Source: Parapedobacter flavus (GTDB lineage Bacteria > Bacteroidota > Bacteroidia > Sphingobacteriales > Sphingobacteriaceae). Taken from it: 64,000 bases of DNA. Position 1 is the stretch's first letter. Each line of letters starts with the position of its first letter. The notes beneath the pieces are model-generated. The model saw only the letters and a program-made list of their open reading frames with translations, did no database searches and had not been told where the DNA came from. The stretch lies in the NCBI RefSeq assembly GCF_035818675.1, contig NZ_JAYKZZ010000004.1, forward strand, positions 310,001 through 374,000, written 5' to 3'. A program made the position numbers and the translations under genes. Positions 18,323 to 27,601 of this stretch are shown here, piece after piece.

Positions 18323-19480
18323 GTGAAAAAGAGATTATTTGTTCATTCAATGGCACTGTGGATTGTGGTTATGCTAATCGCCGAGGGCGGTCAAGCAGCA
18401 CAACTTAGCTCAACAGATTCGTTGGCCACGTTTGACATTTCCGGAGATACTGCGCGCCAGGTCGTCGTTGCTCAAGGCGATTCGGTCACCTATCAAGGGC
18501 ATCCCACTACCGTATTGTTGCCAGACGGCAAGACCATGTATTGCGTGTGGACATACGATCACGGCGGGCCGTGTGGTCCGTTGAAAAGGAGTGACAATGG
18601 TGGCAACACTTGGTCTGAACTGCTCGATGTGCCCGATAATTGGAAGGATGTATATAATTGTCCTACTATTTATCGTCTCCCCGATCCGACAGGTAGTTAT
18701 CGGTTGTTTGTTTTTGCTTTGGGTGGTGAGGATGCTGAAATGCACCAGTCGTATTCCGAAGATGATGGTAAAACCTGGACTCCGATGGAGAGGAGTGGCT
18801 TAGATTCCAGTGTGATGCCGTTTTGTACGATAGAACCTATTCATGGCGGCAAGCGGTTACTGGCGATGAGTAACCTCCGTAGACCCGGCGAAAAAGTAGA
18901 GCGACGATCAAACGTTGTCTCCCAAAGCATCTCAGAAGATGGCGGGTTTACTTGGAGCCCCTGGGAAATAGTAGTGGATATACCGGGGCTTAAACCCTGC
19001 GAGCCGGAGTTAGTCCGTTCTCCCGATGGAAAGCAATTACTTTGTCTGATTAGGGAAAATGAAACGCATGTTGCCTTATACATGACGAGTGAAGATGAGG
19101 GCAAAACCTGGTCTGAAACGAAACCGTTGCCGTTCGGCTTGCACGGTGATCGCCACAAGGCCGCTTATGCTTCCGATGGCCGTTTGGTTGTTGTTTTCAG
19201 GGATACGGGAATAGATAGTCCGACAAGGAAGCAATTTGTCGCATGGATCGGCCGCTACGAAGATATTATCGAAGGCAGGGACGCCGAGTATAAATTGAAA
19301 TTATTGCATAATTATAAGGAATGGGCTGATTGTGGATATCCGGGCCTGGAACTGCTGCCTGACGGAACATTTGTGGCTACTACCTATGTGAAATACAGGC
19401 CGGGGCCCGAAAAAAACTCAGTAGTAAGCGTGAGGTTTCATTTGGACGAAACTGACGGGATATCGTCCAATAATCGGTAA
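18323..19480 (+). CDS. Sialidase-like Asp-box propeller protein (non-RIP subfamily), copy A
   Basis: The 385-residue exported protein starts at a GTG that gives a full signal peptide (MKKRLFVHSMALWIVVMLIA); the ATG at 18350 is an alternative. Asp-box repeats are seen as DNGGNTW, EDDGKTW, EDGGFTW and EDEGKTW. The GH33 'RIP' arginine block is replaced by YQGHPTTVL (near 58), while the later 'CEPELVRSPDGKQLLCLIREN' keeps a Glu and an Arg, and 'CGYPGLELLPDG' keeps a Tyr in the position expected for the nucleophile. The protein therefore has a sialidase-like fold but may recognise another acid sugar or linkage. It is about 70% identical by eye to the protein at 39564. It is the first gene of the long operon. 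Confidence 0.82.
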   Translation: MKKRLFVHSMALWIVVMLIAEGGQAAQLSSTDSLATFDISGDTARQVVVAQGDSVTYQGHPTTVLLPDGKTMYCVWTYDHGGPCGPLKRSDNGGNTWSELLDVPDNWKDVYNCPTIYRLPDPTGSYRLFVFALGGEDAEMHQSYSEDDGKTWTPMERSGLDSSVMPFCTIEPIHGGKRLLAMSNLRRPGEKVERRSNVVSQSISEDGGFTWSPWEIVVDIPGLKPCEPELVRSPDGKQLLCLIRENETHVALYMTSEDEGKTWSETKPLPFGLHGDRHKAAYASDGRLVVVFRDTGIDSPTRKQFVAWIGRYEDIIEGRDAEYKLKLLHNYKEWADCGYPGLELLPDGTFVATTYVKYRPGPEKNSVVSVRFHLDETDGISSNNR

Positions 19481-19497
19481 ACTTATTATTAACTTTT

Positions 19498-21189
19498 ATG
19501 CTTAAAAGCTTTGTTTTTTTGCTGTTACTGGCATCTTGTCAGAAGCAGATTTCCTCTCCCGTGGAAAGCGGTGATAATGCATCTGACGATAACAGGCCGG
19601 TGCCCGTCGTTAACCTGATATCATCGGCAACGGTTACGACTTTACACCCCGCTCATTTGAACCGGCGTTTTGTGGAGAATATAAAGGATGGAAGAGCAGG
19701 AGTCGATGCTGATCACGGTTGGGTTCCACGGGTAACTGGTATTAAAGAGGAACAGCCTGTTCTGTTAGCACTATCGTGGGATAAACCGGTGACGGTTGAC
19801 CGGGTTATTTTGAAAGGGTTCCAAAGCGGATCACTAAATTGGTATGCTACGGACTACATCATGGCGAGCTGGAATGCTGCTGAGCCGCTTATGTTGGAGG
19901 CACCAGCTCCAAAGTTTGATCATACGGATGTATTTGTTGGGGGAGAGGACGGTTATCACACCTATCGTATCCCCGCGTTGGTTGTCTCGAAACAGGGTAC
20001 GATGCTCGCATTTTGCGAAGGGCGAAGGAGCAGTGCATCGGATGTGGGGGATATTGACTTGCTATTGAAAAGGAGCACCGACAACGGGCATACTTGGGGA
20101 GAGCAGCAGCTGGTGTACGGAGAGGACGGAGAAGTTACTATAGGTAATCCGGTGCCCATTGCCGACCAAGTGACCGGTGATATCCACATGATCTATTCCA
20201 GAAATGAACGGGAAGTGTGGTACGTGAAAAGCTCAGATGATGGGGTAACGTTTTCTGCACCCGTTAATATTACGGAAGCGGTGGCTGAATTGTGCCGGAA
20301 TACAGGTTTCAACTGGGGAAAAGTATGGACCGGACCGGGGCATGGATTGCAGCTTGCTGATGGTCGGCTTGTTGTTCCGTTGAAACCGGCCGGAACAAAA
20401 CAGGGGAACGCAAGCCGGAGAGTAGGCGTAATCGTAAGCGATGATCACGGGAAAACATGGAAGCCTGGTGGCATTGTGCCGCCCACCATTGGCGAAATGA
20501 GTGAAAGCACGGTGTTCGAGTCCGGTGATGGTACATTGGTCATGAATATGCGTTGGCATGATGGCCTTTACCGTGCGGTAAGTAAAAGTTATGATCGAGG
20601 AATAACATGGAGTGACCCGGAAGCGCATACTGACCTTCAAGACCCGGTCTGTCAGGGTAGTGTGATCCGATATTCTGCTGATAAAAGTGATAAACGTGTT
20701 TTGTTTTCAAACCTGAACCATCAGGAAACAGGGACAGCAATGAGGGGGAGGCTTACAGTAAAACTCAGTACCGATGACGGGGAAAGGTGGTTGCAGTCGA
20801 AGGAAATTGTACCCGGTCCAGCCGGTTATTCGGATTTGGCGATCACAAAGAACGGTGGTATAGCGGTGTTTTTTGAAAGTGGAACTGAAATCTATTCACA
20901 GAAGCTGACTATTGCTAGGTTGAATATGCAGGATTTTGATGTAGCGGATAGGCCGGTACCGCCAGGAAGCCCACGTTATGATATTGCCCTAGCTAAAACC
21001 TACCCATCAAATCTGTCGTGGAAAGAACAGTTGCATATAAAAGGTAACAAAAAGGGAGGGACGGTCGTACACTCATTTGATACTCCGTTTGTTACCCATA
21101 CCTTACTTCTTTACGTGTACGGGGTTGAACAACCTCAGGGGTATGCTTACCTGCAAGAACTGGAAGTATGGGGCAGGGATAGTCATTAA
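19498..21189 (+). CDS. GH33 exo-sialidase lipoprotein with discoidin-like flanks
   Basis: The 563-residue protein has a lipoprotein signal (LASC, Cys 14). The catalytic propeller runs from about 140 to 480: YRIP with Arg 157, 'DVGDIDLLLKRSTDNGHTW' with the acid/base-region Asp and an Asp box, further boxes 'DDGVTFS', 'DDHGKTW' and 'DDGERW', 'EMSESTVFE' with the Glu, 'MNMRW' with an Arg of the triad, and 'GYSDLAI' with the nucleophile Tyr. All the elements of a working GH33 enzyme are seen. Residues 40-130 and the last 65 residues (ending 'LQELEVWG') look like two pieces of discoidin/F5-8C-type beta-sandwiches flanking the catalytic domain. It lies 17 nt after copy A and 27 nt before a SusC gene. 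It releases terminal sialic acid at the cell surface. Confidence 0.92.
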   Translation: MLKSFVFLLLLASCQKQISSPVESGDNASDDNRPVPVVNLISSATVTTLHPAHLNRRFVENIKDGRAGVDADHGWVPRVTGIKEEQPVLLALSWDKPVTVDRVILKGFQSGSLNWYATDYIMASWNAAEPLMLEAPAPKFDHTDVFVGGEDGYHTYRIPALVVSKQGTMLAFCEGRRSSASDVGDIDLLLKRSTDNGHTWGEQQLVYGEDGEVTIGNPVPIADQVTGDIHMIYSRNEREVWYVKSSDDGVTFSAPVNITEAVAELCRNTGFNWGKVWTGPGHGLQLADGRLVVPLKPAGTKQGNASRRVGVIVSDDHGKTWKPGGIVPPTIGEMSESTVFESGDGTLVMNMRWHDGLYRAVSKSYDRGITWSDPEAHTDLQDPVCQGSVIRYSADKSDKRVLFSNLNHQETGTAMRGRLTVKLSTDDGERWLQSKEIVPGPAGYSDLAITKNGGIAVFFESGTEIYSQKLTIARLNMQDFDVADRPVPPGSPRYDIALAKTYPSNLSWKEQLHIKGNKKGGTVVHSFDTPFVTHTLLLYVYGVEQPQGYAYLQELEVWGRDSH

Positions 21190-21216
21190 TACTAGTAGCC
21201 AATTAATAATAATTTT

Positions 21217-24200
21217 ATGAAAAAGCACCTATTTAAAATCTGGTTGGTTTGTTGTATGCTACATGGCGCGTATGGTTGGGTGACCGCATCGATAGTCGAT
21301 GTCGGAATACCCGATATGCACGGGGAGCCGCAAATTAATCGAGACATTGCTGACATACAGGGCATACAGCAAATAGACGTCAGGGGAACCATAACCGATT
21401 CCACTGGCATAGCATTGCCGGGGGTGTCGATTGTTGTAAAGGGAAGCCGTAATATCGGAACAACGACCGACCTGAACGGAAAATACATTCTCGGCGTGCC
21501 GCCAGATGCTGTACTGGTATATAGTATGGTTGGTTACGGAACACAGGAAATCACAGTCGGTAATCAGGAAGTGATCGATGTCACACTCGTTGAGTCGTCT
21601 TCTCAGTTGGATGATGTGGTGGTGGTTGCTTTCGGTACCCAAAGAAAACAGGACATGATCGGCGCCGTAACTTCAATCAATCCTTCAGAACTCAAAGTGC
21701 CATCCAGCAATCTGACTACGGCGCTTGCCGGTCGGTTGGCCGGAGTGATTGCGTACCAACGCAGTGGCGAACCGGGGCAAGATAATGCGGATTTCTTTAT
21801 CCGTGGCGTAACGAGCTTCGGCTACAAAGTAGATCCGCTGATCCTGATTGATGGGGTTGAATTTACTTCGACGGATCTCGCCCGTCTTCAGCCCGATGAT
21901 ATTGCGAGTTTCTCTATTATGAAAGATGCTACTGCTACTGCTTTATACGGTGCACGCGGTGCAAACGGAGTGATTCTGGTAACTACCAAAGAAGGTAAAG
22001 AAGGCAGGGCAAAGGTGTCGATTAGGATGGAAAATTCGTTATCACAGCCCACGCGGAATATTGGCCTCGCTGATCCCATCACGTATATGAGACTTCATAA
22101 TGAAGCGGTGTCAACAAGAGATCCACTTCAGGCAGTTCCGTACTCGCAAAGCAAAATAGACAATACCATCGCGGAAACGAACCCGTACATGTATCCGGCT
22201 GTCGACTGGAGAAAGGAACTATTCAAGGAAAATACGATGAACCAGCGGCTAAACTTTAACGCGAGTGGAGGCGGTCAGGTAGCACGCTATTATTTTGCCG
22301 GTACATTCAATCAAGATAACGGGGTGCTGAAAGTAGATGGAAGAAATAATTTCAATAGCAATATCGATCTGAAAACCTATCTGCTCCGATCCAATGTCAA
22401 TGTTAATGTGACCAAAACAACCGAAGTCGGGGTAAGATTATATGGCTCTTTTGATGAATATACGGGTCCGGTTGACGGTGGTGCCGGTATGTATAATAAA
22501 GTCATGCGATCCAATCCGGTGATGTTTCCGGCATACTACCCTAGTATGGATGGGTATCGGCATGTGAACCACATCATGTTCGGAGGTACCATGCTACCGG
22601 GCTACATCAATCCGTATGCTGATATGGTAAGCGGATACAAGAATTATTCACGCGCACTGATGCTGGCCCAATTTGAAGTCAAACAAGATCTTGAATTCTT
22701 TACCGAGGGACTTACGTTCAGAGCTTTGGGTAATACGAATAGGGAATCTTATTTTGATGTTTCCCGGTCGTACAATCCATTTTTTTACGAAGCTTTTGCC
22801 TATGACAAAGCAGACGATTCCTATCGGATTCAAGTGCTCAATGAATTGAGTGGAAGAGAATACTTGGATTATGAGGAGGGTCCTAAACGGATTACATCGG
22901 TGTTTTATCTGGAGTCTGCACTGAATTACAACCGGACATTTAGAGACAAGCACGGGCTGAGCGGTATGTTGGTTTACGTCATGCGTCAGACCCAGCAGGG
23001 TAACGCCGGGGACTTACAGCAGTCGCTTCCTTATCGGAACCTCGGGTTATCAGGCCGATTTACCTATGCCTATGACAGCCGTTATTTTGCTGAATTCAAT
23101 TTTGGTTATAATGGATCGGAAAGATTTCACAGTAGTCATCGTTTCGGATTCTTCCCTGCAGGCGGGGTCGCGTGGCACCTTTCGAATGAAAAATTCTGGG
23201 AGCCGCTTTCTTCAGTTGTGCCACTTTTCAAAGTAAGGGCAACATACGGGTTGGTCGGAAACGATGCGATCGGTGGGCCGGAAGATCGTTTTTTCTACCT
23301 GTCCAATGTTAATATGAATAACGAAAACCGCGGAGGCAGGTTCGGAACAGACAATGCTTATTACCGGGACGGGGTTTCTATTGCCAGATATGATAACGTC
23401 GATATTACCTGGGAAACTGCCGAAAAGATTAATTTGGGACTTGAACTGAACCTGTTTAACAAGCTAGGCATCCAAGCCGATTTGTTTTCCGAGTATCGCC
23501 GGAATATTTTGATGACCCGGGCGTCTGTGCCGGGCTATATGGGTCTGTCGGCGGCTGTGCGATCTAATGTTGGGGAAGCCTCCGGGCGTGGATTGGATTT
23601 GTCCGTGGATTACCAACAGTTTTTTGGTCCCCACATATGGATAACAGCCCGTGGTAACTTCACCTACGCCACAAGTGCCTACAAAGTTTATGAAGAACCG
23701 CTGTATGATCAAGAATGGTGGTTGTCGAAAGTGGGCTATCCGTTATCACAGCGATGGGGATACATTGCCGAACGTCTCTTTGTCGACGATAATGAAGTGG
23801 CTAACTCCCCAGTGCAGAATTTTGGTGATCAACCCCGGGGAGGAGATATCAAATACCGGGATATCAACGGTGACGGACAGATTACCACATTGGACCGTGT
23901 TCCCATAGGAAATCCCACTACACCCGAAGTCATATATGGGTTCGGCTTCTCGTCAGGGTATAGAAATTTTGATTTATCCTGCTTTTTTCAGGGGCTGACA
24001 CAGGAATCGTTTTGGATTGACCCTGAAAGAACAGCTCCTTTTGTCGGCAACCAGCAATTGCTGCAAACCTATGCGGACAACCATTGGTCTGAACGGAATG
24101 GAAATATCATGGCCCTGTGGCCTCGATTGAGCGACTTCGCGCATTCAAACAATACCCAGCCGAGTACCTGGTTTATGCGGGAAGGTTCTTTCCTGAGACT

Positions 24201-24399
24201 TAAATCGGCTGAATTCGGATACACCGTCCCCAAAGAGCGGCTGCGCCGCGTCAAAATGGAGTCTCTGCGGGTGTATCTGAGCGGAACCAATCTGTTGTCA
24301 TGGAGCAGCTTTAAACTTTGGGACGTGGAAATGGCTGGCAATGGATTGGGTTATCCCATACAGCGGGTCTTTAACCTTGGTGTTCAACTCTCATTTTAA
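21217..24399 (+). CDS. SusC-like TonB-dependent receptor (sialoglycan SusCD pair)
   Basis: The 1060-residue protein has a signal peptide, then a linker of about 30 residues that is longer than usual. A carboxypeptidase-like domain follows at about 50-130 ('VRGTITDSTGIALPGVSIVVKG'). The plug carries DDVVVVAFGTQRKQ near 132, IRGVTSFGYKVDPLILIDG near 195 and 'IMKDATATALYGARGANGVILV' near 235. The barrel carries a Ca-loop-like 'DINGDGQITTLDRV' near 890 and ends in a strand closing 'LGVQLSF'. SusD follows after 5 nt. It imports oligosaccharides or sialic acid released by the flanking sialidases and is TonB-dependent. Base composition is clearly lower in G+C than in the SusC genes at 3.7 and 46.2 kb. 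Confidence 0.95.
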   Translation: MKKHLFKIWLVCCMLHGAYGWVTASIVDVGIPDMHGEPQINRDIADIQGIQQIDVRGTITDSTGIALPGVSIVVKGSRNIGTTTDLNGKYILGVPPDAVLVYSMVGYGTQEITVGNQEVIDVTLVESSSQLDDVVVVAFGTQRKQDMIGAVTSINPSELKVPSSNLTTALAGRLAGVIAYQRSGEPGQDNADFFIRGVTSFGYKVDPLILIDGVEFTSTDLARLQPDDIASFSIMKDATATALYGARGANGVILVTTKEGKEGRAKVSIRMENSLSQPTRNIGLADPITYMRLHNEAVSTRDPLQAVPYSQSKIDNTIAETNPYMYPAVDWRKELFKENTMNQRLNFNASGGGQVARYYFAGTFNQDNGVLKVDGRNNFNSNIDLKTYLLRSNVNVNVTKTTEVGVRLYGSFDEYTGPVDGGAGMYNKVMRSNPVMFPAYYPSMDGYRHVNHIMFGGTMLPGYINPYADMVSGYKNYSRALMLAQFEVKQDLEFFTEGLTFRALGNTNRESYFDVSRSYNPFFYEAFAYDKADDSYRIQVLNELSGREYLDYEEGPKRITSVFYLESALNYNRTFRDKHGLSGMLVYVMRQTQQGNAGDLQQSLPYRNLGLSGRFTYAYDSRYFAEFNFGYNGSERFHSSHRFGFFPAGGVAWHLSNEKFWEPLSSVVPLFKVRATYGLVGNDAIGGPEDRFFYLSNVNMNNENRGGRFGTDNAYYRDGVSIARYDNVDITWETAEKINLGLELNLFNKLGIQADLFSEYRRNILMTRASVPGYMGLSAAVRSNVGEASGRGLDLSVDYQQFFGPHIWITARGNFTYATSAYKVYEEPLYDQEWWLSKVGYPLSQRWGYIAERLFVDDNEVANSPVQNFGDQPRGGDIKYRDINGDGQITTLDRVPIGNPTTPEVIYGFGFSSGYRNFDLSCFFQGLTQESFWIDPERTAPFVGNQQLLQTYADNHWSERNGNIMALWPRLSDFAHSNNTQPSTWFMREGSFLRLKSAEFGYTVPKERLRRVKMESLRVYLSGTNLLSWSSFKLWDVEMAGNGLGYPIQRVFNLGVQLSF

Positions 24400-24404
24400 G
24401 CACG

Positions 24405-26291
24405 ATGAAAAGAAAAATTATCGCTATATGTTTAGCAGCCACATTACACGCCTGTAGCTATCTGGAGGTAGTACCTGACAACGTGGCGACCCTTGATAAT
24501 GCGTTCAGCATGCGTAGTATGGCAGAACGTTATTTGTTTACCTGCTATTCGTGGTTGCCTAACCACGCAGATGTTTTTAGAGGCAACCCCGGATTTACCG
24601 CTGGCGATGAGTTTTGGTTTTATAGCAATATTACCACGAACTACAATTCATGGCGTATCGCGCTTGGCAACCAAAATGTACTCGATCCCATAGCAAATTT
24701 CTGGAACGGGGCTGCCGGGGGGAAGAATTTGTACCGCGGGATCCGAGAGTGTAACATATTTCTGGAGAACATTGGACGTGTGGAAGACATTTCCGAAACT
24801 GAGCGGTTAAGATGGATCGCTGAAGTTAAATTTCTTAAAGCCTATTATCACTTTTGGCTGGTACGTATGTACGGTCCGATTCCGCTCATTCGGGAGAATC
24901 TGCCGATTACAGCCAGTGTGGCGGAAATCAATAGCATAACGAGGCAGCCTATTGATGATTGTTTTGACTACATTGTCAGTTTACTGGATGAAGCCGCGCT
25001 TGACTTGCCTGATATGGTGCAGTTTGAAGTACAGGAAGATGGCCGGATTACCAAGCCGATTGCATTATCTGTCAAAGCATTGGTACTCGTCACCGCGGCA
25101 AGTCCGTTATTTAACGGCAATCAGGATTATACGCATTTTGTTGGTCCGGACGATAACCCCTTCTTTGATCCGCAATTCAGTCAGGAGAAATGGGAGCATG
25201 CGGCGCAGGCTTGTATAGAAGCGATTAACCTGTGCCGCTCGGTAGGTATGGAACTCTATCGTTTTATTCCGGGGTCGGGACAAAGCCTTTCCGATACTAC
25301 ACTAACAGAGCTTAGCATTAGAAACAGTGTAACCCAGCGTTGGAATTCCGAAATTATTTGGGCAAATACCAACAGCATGGTTACACAGTCTGTCCAGGTA
25401 GAGGCTCAGCCCAGATTATTCAGCGGAACAGTGTCGTTGCAGAGCCGGCTGGCCCCTCCGCTTAAAATTGCGGAAATGTTTTACAGCAGGAACGGTGTAC
25501 CTATTGAAGAGGACCTCTCCTATGATTATGTAGGTCGGTATAGTCTTCGTACGGCTGTTCCATCCGAACGACTCTATCTGAAAGAAGGTGGAGATTATCC
25601 GGTATTACATTTTGACCGTGAACCTCGTTTTTACGCAAGTTTAGCGTTTGACGGAAACAGGTGGTATGGACAGGGTAACTTTGACGACGAAGACAACCTA
25701 TATATAGAAGCGAAGTTCGGTGGTGTAGCGGCAGGCGGCGTTTTCGATTATTCCGTAACGGGGTATTGGCCAAAGAAGCTGGTTAATTACCTGAATGTTG
25801 CTAACCCGAATACGTACACCGCCCAGCCTTATCCATGGCCTATTTTCCGGCTAGCCGATTTATATCTGTTAGGTGCAGAAGCTATTAATGAAGCATATGG
25901 GCCATCTAGATCTAGCGATGTATTCGAACTGCTTGACCCAATCAGAGAACGCGCAGGACTCCTTTCTGTTGAAGAAGCATGGTCACGCTTTTCGTCACAG
26001 CCAATTAAACATACAACGCAACAGGGATTACGGGACATTATCAGGCGGGAACGGATGATCGAGCTGGCGTTCGAGAGCCACCGGTTTTGGGACGTCAAAA
26101 GATGGAAGATGGCTCAGGAGCTATGGAATGAGCCCATCACAGGATGGGACCGGCTTCAGGAAGTTGCGGAATTATATTATAGACCCCGATTGCTTTTCCA
26201 ACAAAAATTCAATGTCAGGGATTATTTCTGGCCAATTAGGGAGTCGGAGTTATTGATAAATAAAGGATTGGTGCAAAGTCCGGGGTGGTGA
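24405..26291 (+). CDS. SusD-like glycan-binding surface lipoprotein
   Basis: The 628-residue lipoprotein (LHAC, Cys near 17) starts 5 nt after its SusC partner. SusD helices are visible: 'RYLFTCYSWLPNHADVF' early, 'FLKAYYHFWLVRMYGPIPLI' near 150, and 'RRERMIELAFESHRFWDVKRWKMAQELWN' near 545. The protein ends with the family motif VQSPGW. It is longer than average, with extra loops in the middle that could shape the binding site. It caps the SusC barrel and presents the glycan on the outer surface. It is followed after about 47 nt by two SusE-like lipoproteins. Confidence 0.95.
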   Translation: MKRKIIAICLAATLHACSYLEVVPDNVATLDNAFSMRSMAERYLFTCYSWLPNHADVFRGNPGFTAGDEFWFYSNITTNYNSWRIALGNQNVLDPIANFWNGAAGGKNLYRGIRECNIFLENIGRVEDISETERLRWIAEVKFLKAYYHFWLVRMYGPIPLIRENLPITASVAEINSITRQPIDDCFDYIVSLLDEAALDLPDMVQFEVQEDGRITKPIALSVKALVLVTAASPLFNGNQDYTHFVGPDDNPFFDPQFSQEKWEHAAQACIEAINLCRSVGMELYRFIPGSGQSLSDTTLTELSIRNSVTQRWNSEIIWANTNSMVTQSVQVEAQPRLFSGTVSLQSRLAPPLKIAEMFYSRNGVPIEEDLSYDYVGRYSLRTAVPSERLYLKEGGDYPVLHFDREPRFYASLAFDGNRWYGQGNFDDEDNLYIEAKFGGVAAGGVFDYSVTGYWPKKLVNYLNVANPNTYTAQPYPWPIFRLADLYLLGAEAINEAYGPSRSSDVFELLDPIRERAGLLSVEEAWSRFSSQPIKHTTQQGLRDIIRRERMIELAFESHRFWDVKRWKMAQELWNEPITGWDRLQEVAELYYRPRLLFQQKFNVRDYFWPIRESELLINKGLVQSPGW

Positions 26292-26338
26292 TTTAAAAAC
26301 CGTTATTCCCCAGAATGTTTCACATAAATTATTCAAAC

Positions 26339-27532
26339 ATGATCAATAAATTATTATCACTGTTCTTGCTCCTGCTCGTATTCAGTGCGTGTAAGGAAGA
26401 ACAATTAAAACCGATCAGCGAAGATGGGGCAGCACCCGGAAGTATCCAGAATTATGCTGTAAAGAATATCCCGGGCGGAGCCGAAATCACATTTGGTACT
26501 GACGCTGGATCTGGCGTATTGTACGTAGAGGCTGAATGGCAATTGCATGACGGCGTCAAGATGTCTGCTACAGCATCTTATTTTTCCAGGGAGCTGCTTA
26601 TTGAAGGCTTCGGTGATACGACTGAATATGATATTAAGCTATATGCCGTTGGACGAAATTTAAAGCGGTCCGATCCAGTGACCGTTAAAATCAAACCCTT
26701 AACTCCGCCTATATGGGATGTCTTTACTTCCCTGACGCTACTGGAAGACTTCGGTGGGATGTCAATTGATTTCGTTAACATTCATGAAGATGACATCACC
26801 ATTAATGTTTTTGCAGAAGACGAGATAGGAGATTGGGAACCTGTTGATATATTCTATACGGGTAGAAAAGAAGGGAGGGTTTCAGTCAGGGGGCTTCCGC
26901 CGGAGCCGACTAAATTCGGCATTTATGTCAAAGACCGGTGGGACAATCAATCCAAAATGATGGTTGCCGAGTTGACCCCGCTGTATGAAGAACAATTGGA
27001 TAAAAGTAAGTTCCAACGCTACGATTTGCCAACAGATGCAGCCCAGTGGAATCAGTCCCGAATTACTAACCTTTGGAGCGACGACCTTGCTGGGTTTGAC
27101 GCTGGCTCAACAGGTTGGTTCCGGACCAATAACGGGTCGGGAATACCGCATCACTTTACATTTGATATGGGGACCACAGCTAAGTTGGGTCGCTTCGTAG
27201 CATGGCAAAGAGGAGTAGTCAGCCAGAAAAGCTTGTTATACTCTGGCGGTACTCCTAAGACGTTCGAAGTTTGGGGAAGTAATTCACCAGATCCGCTGGG
27301 TAGTTTTAACGGGTGGGAGAAGCTGATGGACTGTGAGATTGTCAAACCGTCGGCCAGACCAGTGGGGGATAATACGCTCGAAGATGAGGAAGTAGCGTTA
27401 GCTGGTCATGAGTTTACGTTTCCGATAGATGCACCACCCGTGCGGTATATCCGTATCCGTATCACCAGAACATGGGGTGGGGTAGACTATATGTGGCTGA
27501 GTGAACTCACATTTTATGGACAGCCAGAATGA
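26339..27532 (+). CDS. SusE-position surface lipoprotein (DUF4959-DUF5126-DUF5000-like)
   Basis: I chose the ATG at 26339 because MINKLLSLFLLLLVFSAC gives a standard lipoprotein signal; an upstream ATG at 26315 would add eight residues. About 397 residues follow. Three beta-rich regions resemble the DUF4959 (about 35-115), DUF5126 (about 120-220) and DUF5000 (about 240-395) series found after SusCD pairs in Bacteroidota. The last region is discoidin-like ('HHFTFDMGTTAKLGRFVAWQ' ... 'RYIRIRITRTWGG') and probably binds glycan. Its C-terminal domain is clearly related to that of the next gene. It likely joins the SusCD complex as an accessory surface glycan-binding protein. Confidence 0.82.
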   Translation: MINKLLSLFLLLLVFSACKEEQLKPISEDGAAPGSIQNYAVKNIPGGAEITFGTDAGSGVLYVEAEWQLHDGVKMSATASYFSRELLIEGFGDTTEYDIKLYAVGRNLKRSDPVTVKIKPLTPPIWDVFTSLTLLEDFGGMSIDFVNIHEDDITINVFAEDEIGDWEPVDIFYTGRKEGRVSVRGLPPEPTKFGIYVKDRWDNQSKMMVAELTPLYEEQLDKSKFQRYDLPTDAAQWNQSRITNLWSDDLAGFDAGSTGWFRTNNGSGIPHHFTFDMGTTAKLGRFVAWQRGVVSQKSLLYSGGTPKTFEVWGSNSPDPLGSFNGWEKLMDCEIVKPSARPVGDNTLEDEEVALAGHEFTFPIDAPPVRYIRIRITRTWGGVDYMWLSELTFYGQPE

Positions 27533-27594
27533 TGAATGTGTTGTCGGAAATTTTTAAAGATGACCAAGAGCGTGAAAATAATAAATTTCATTAA
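27529..27594 (+). other. Micro-ORF (21 codons) overlapping a stop codon
   Basis: An ATG at 27529 overlaps the TGA of the SusE-like gene (ATGA) and opens a frame of 21 codons ending at TAA 27592-27594, just before the next gene. The peptide begins MMNVLSEIFKDD and has no recognisable domain. It could be a coupling device or chance; nothing shows that it is expressed. Confidence 0.25.
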
Positions 27595-27601
27595 CTAATT
27601 A

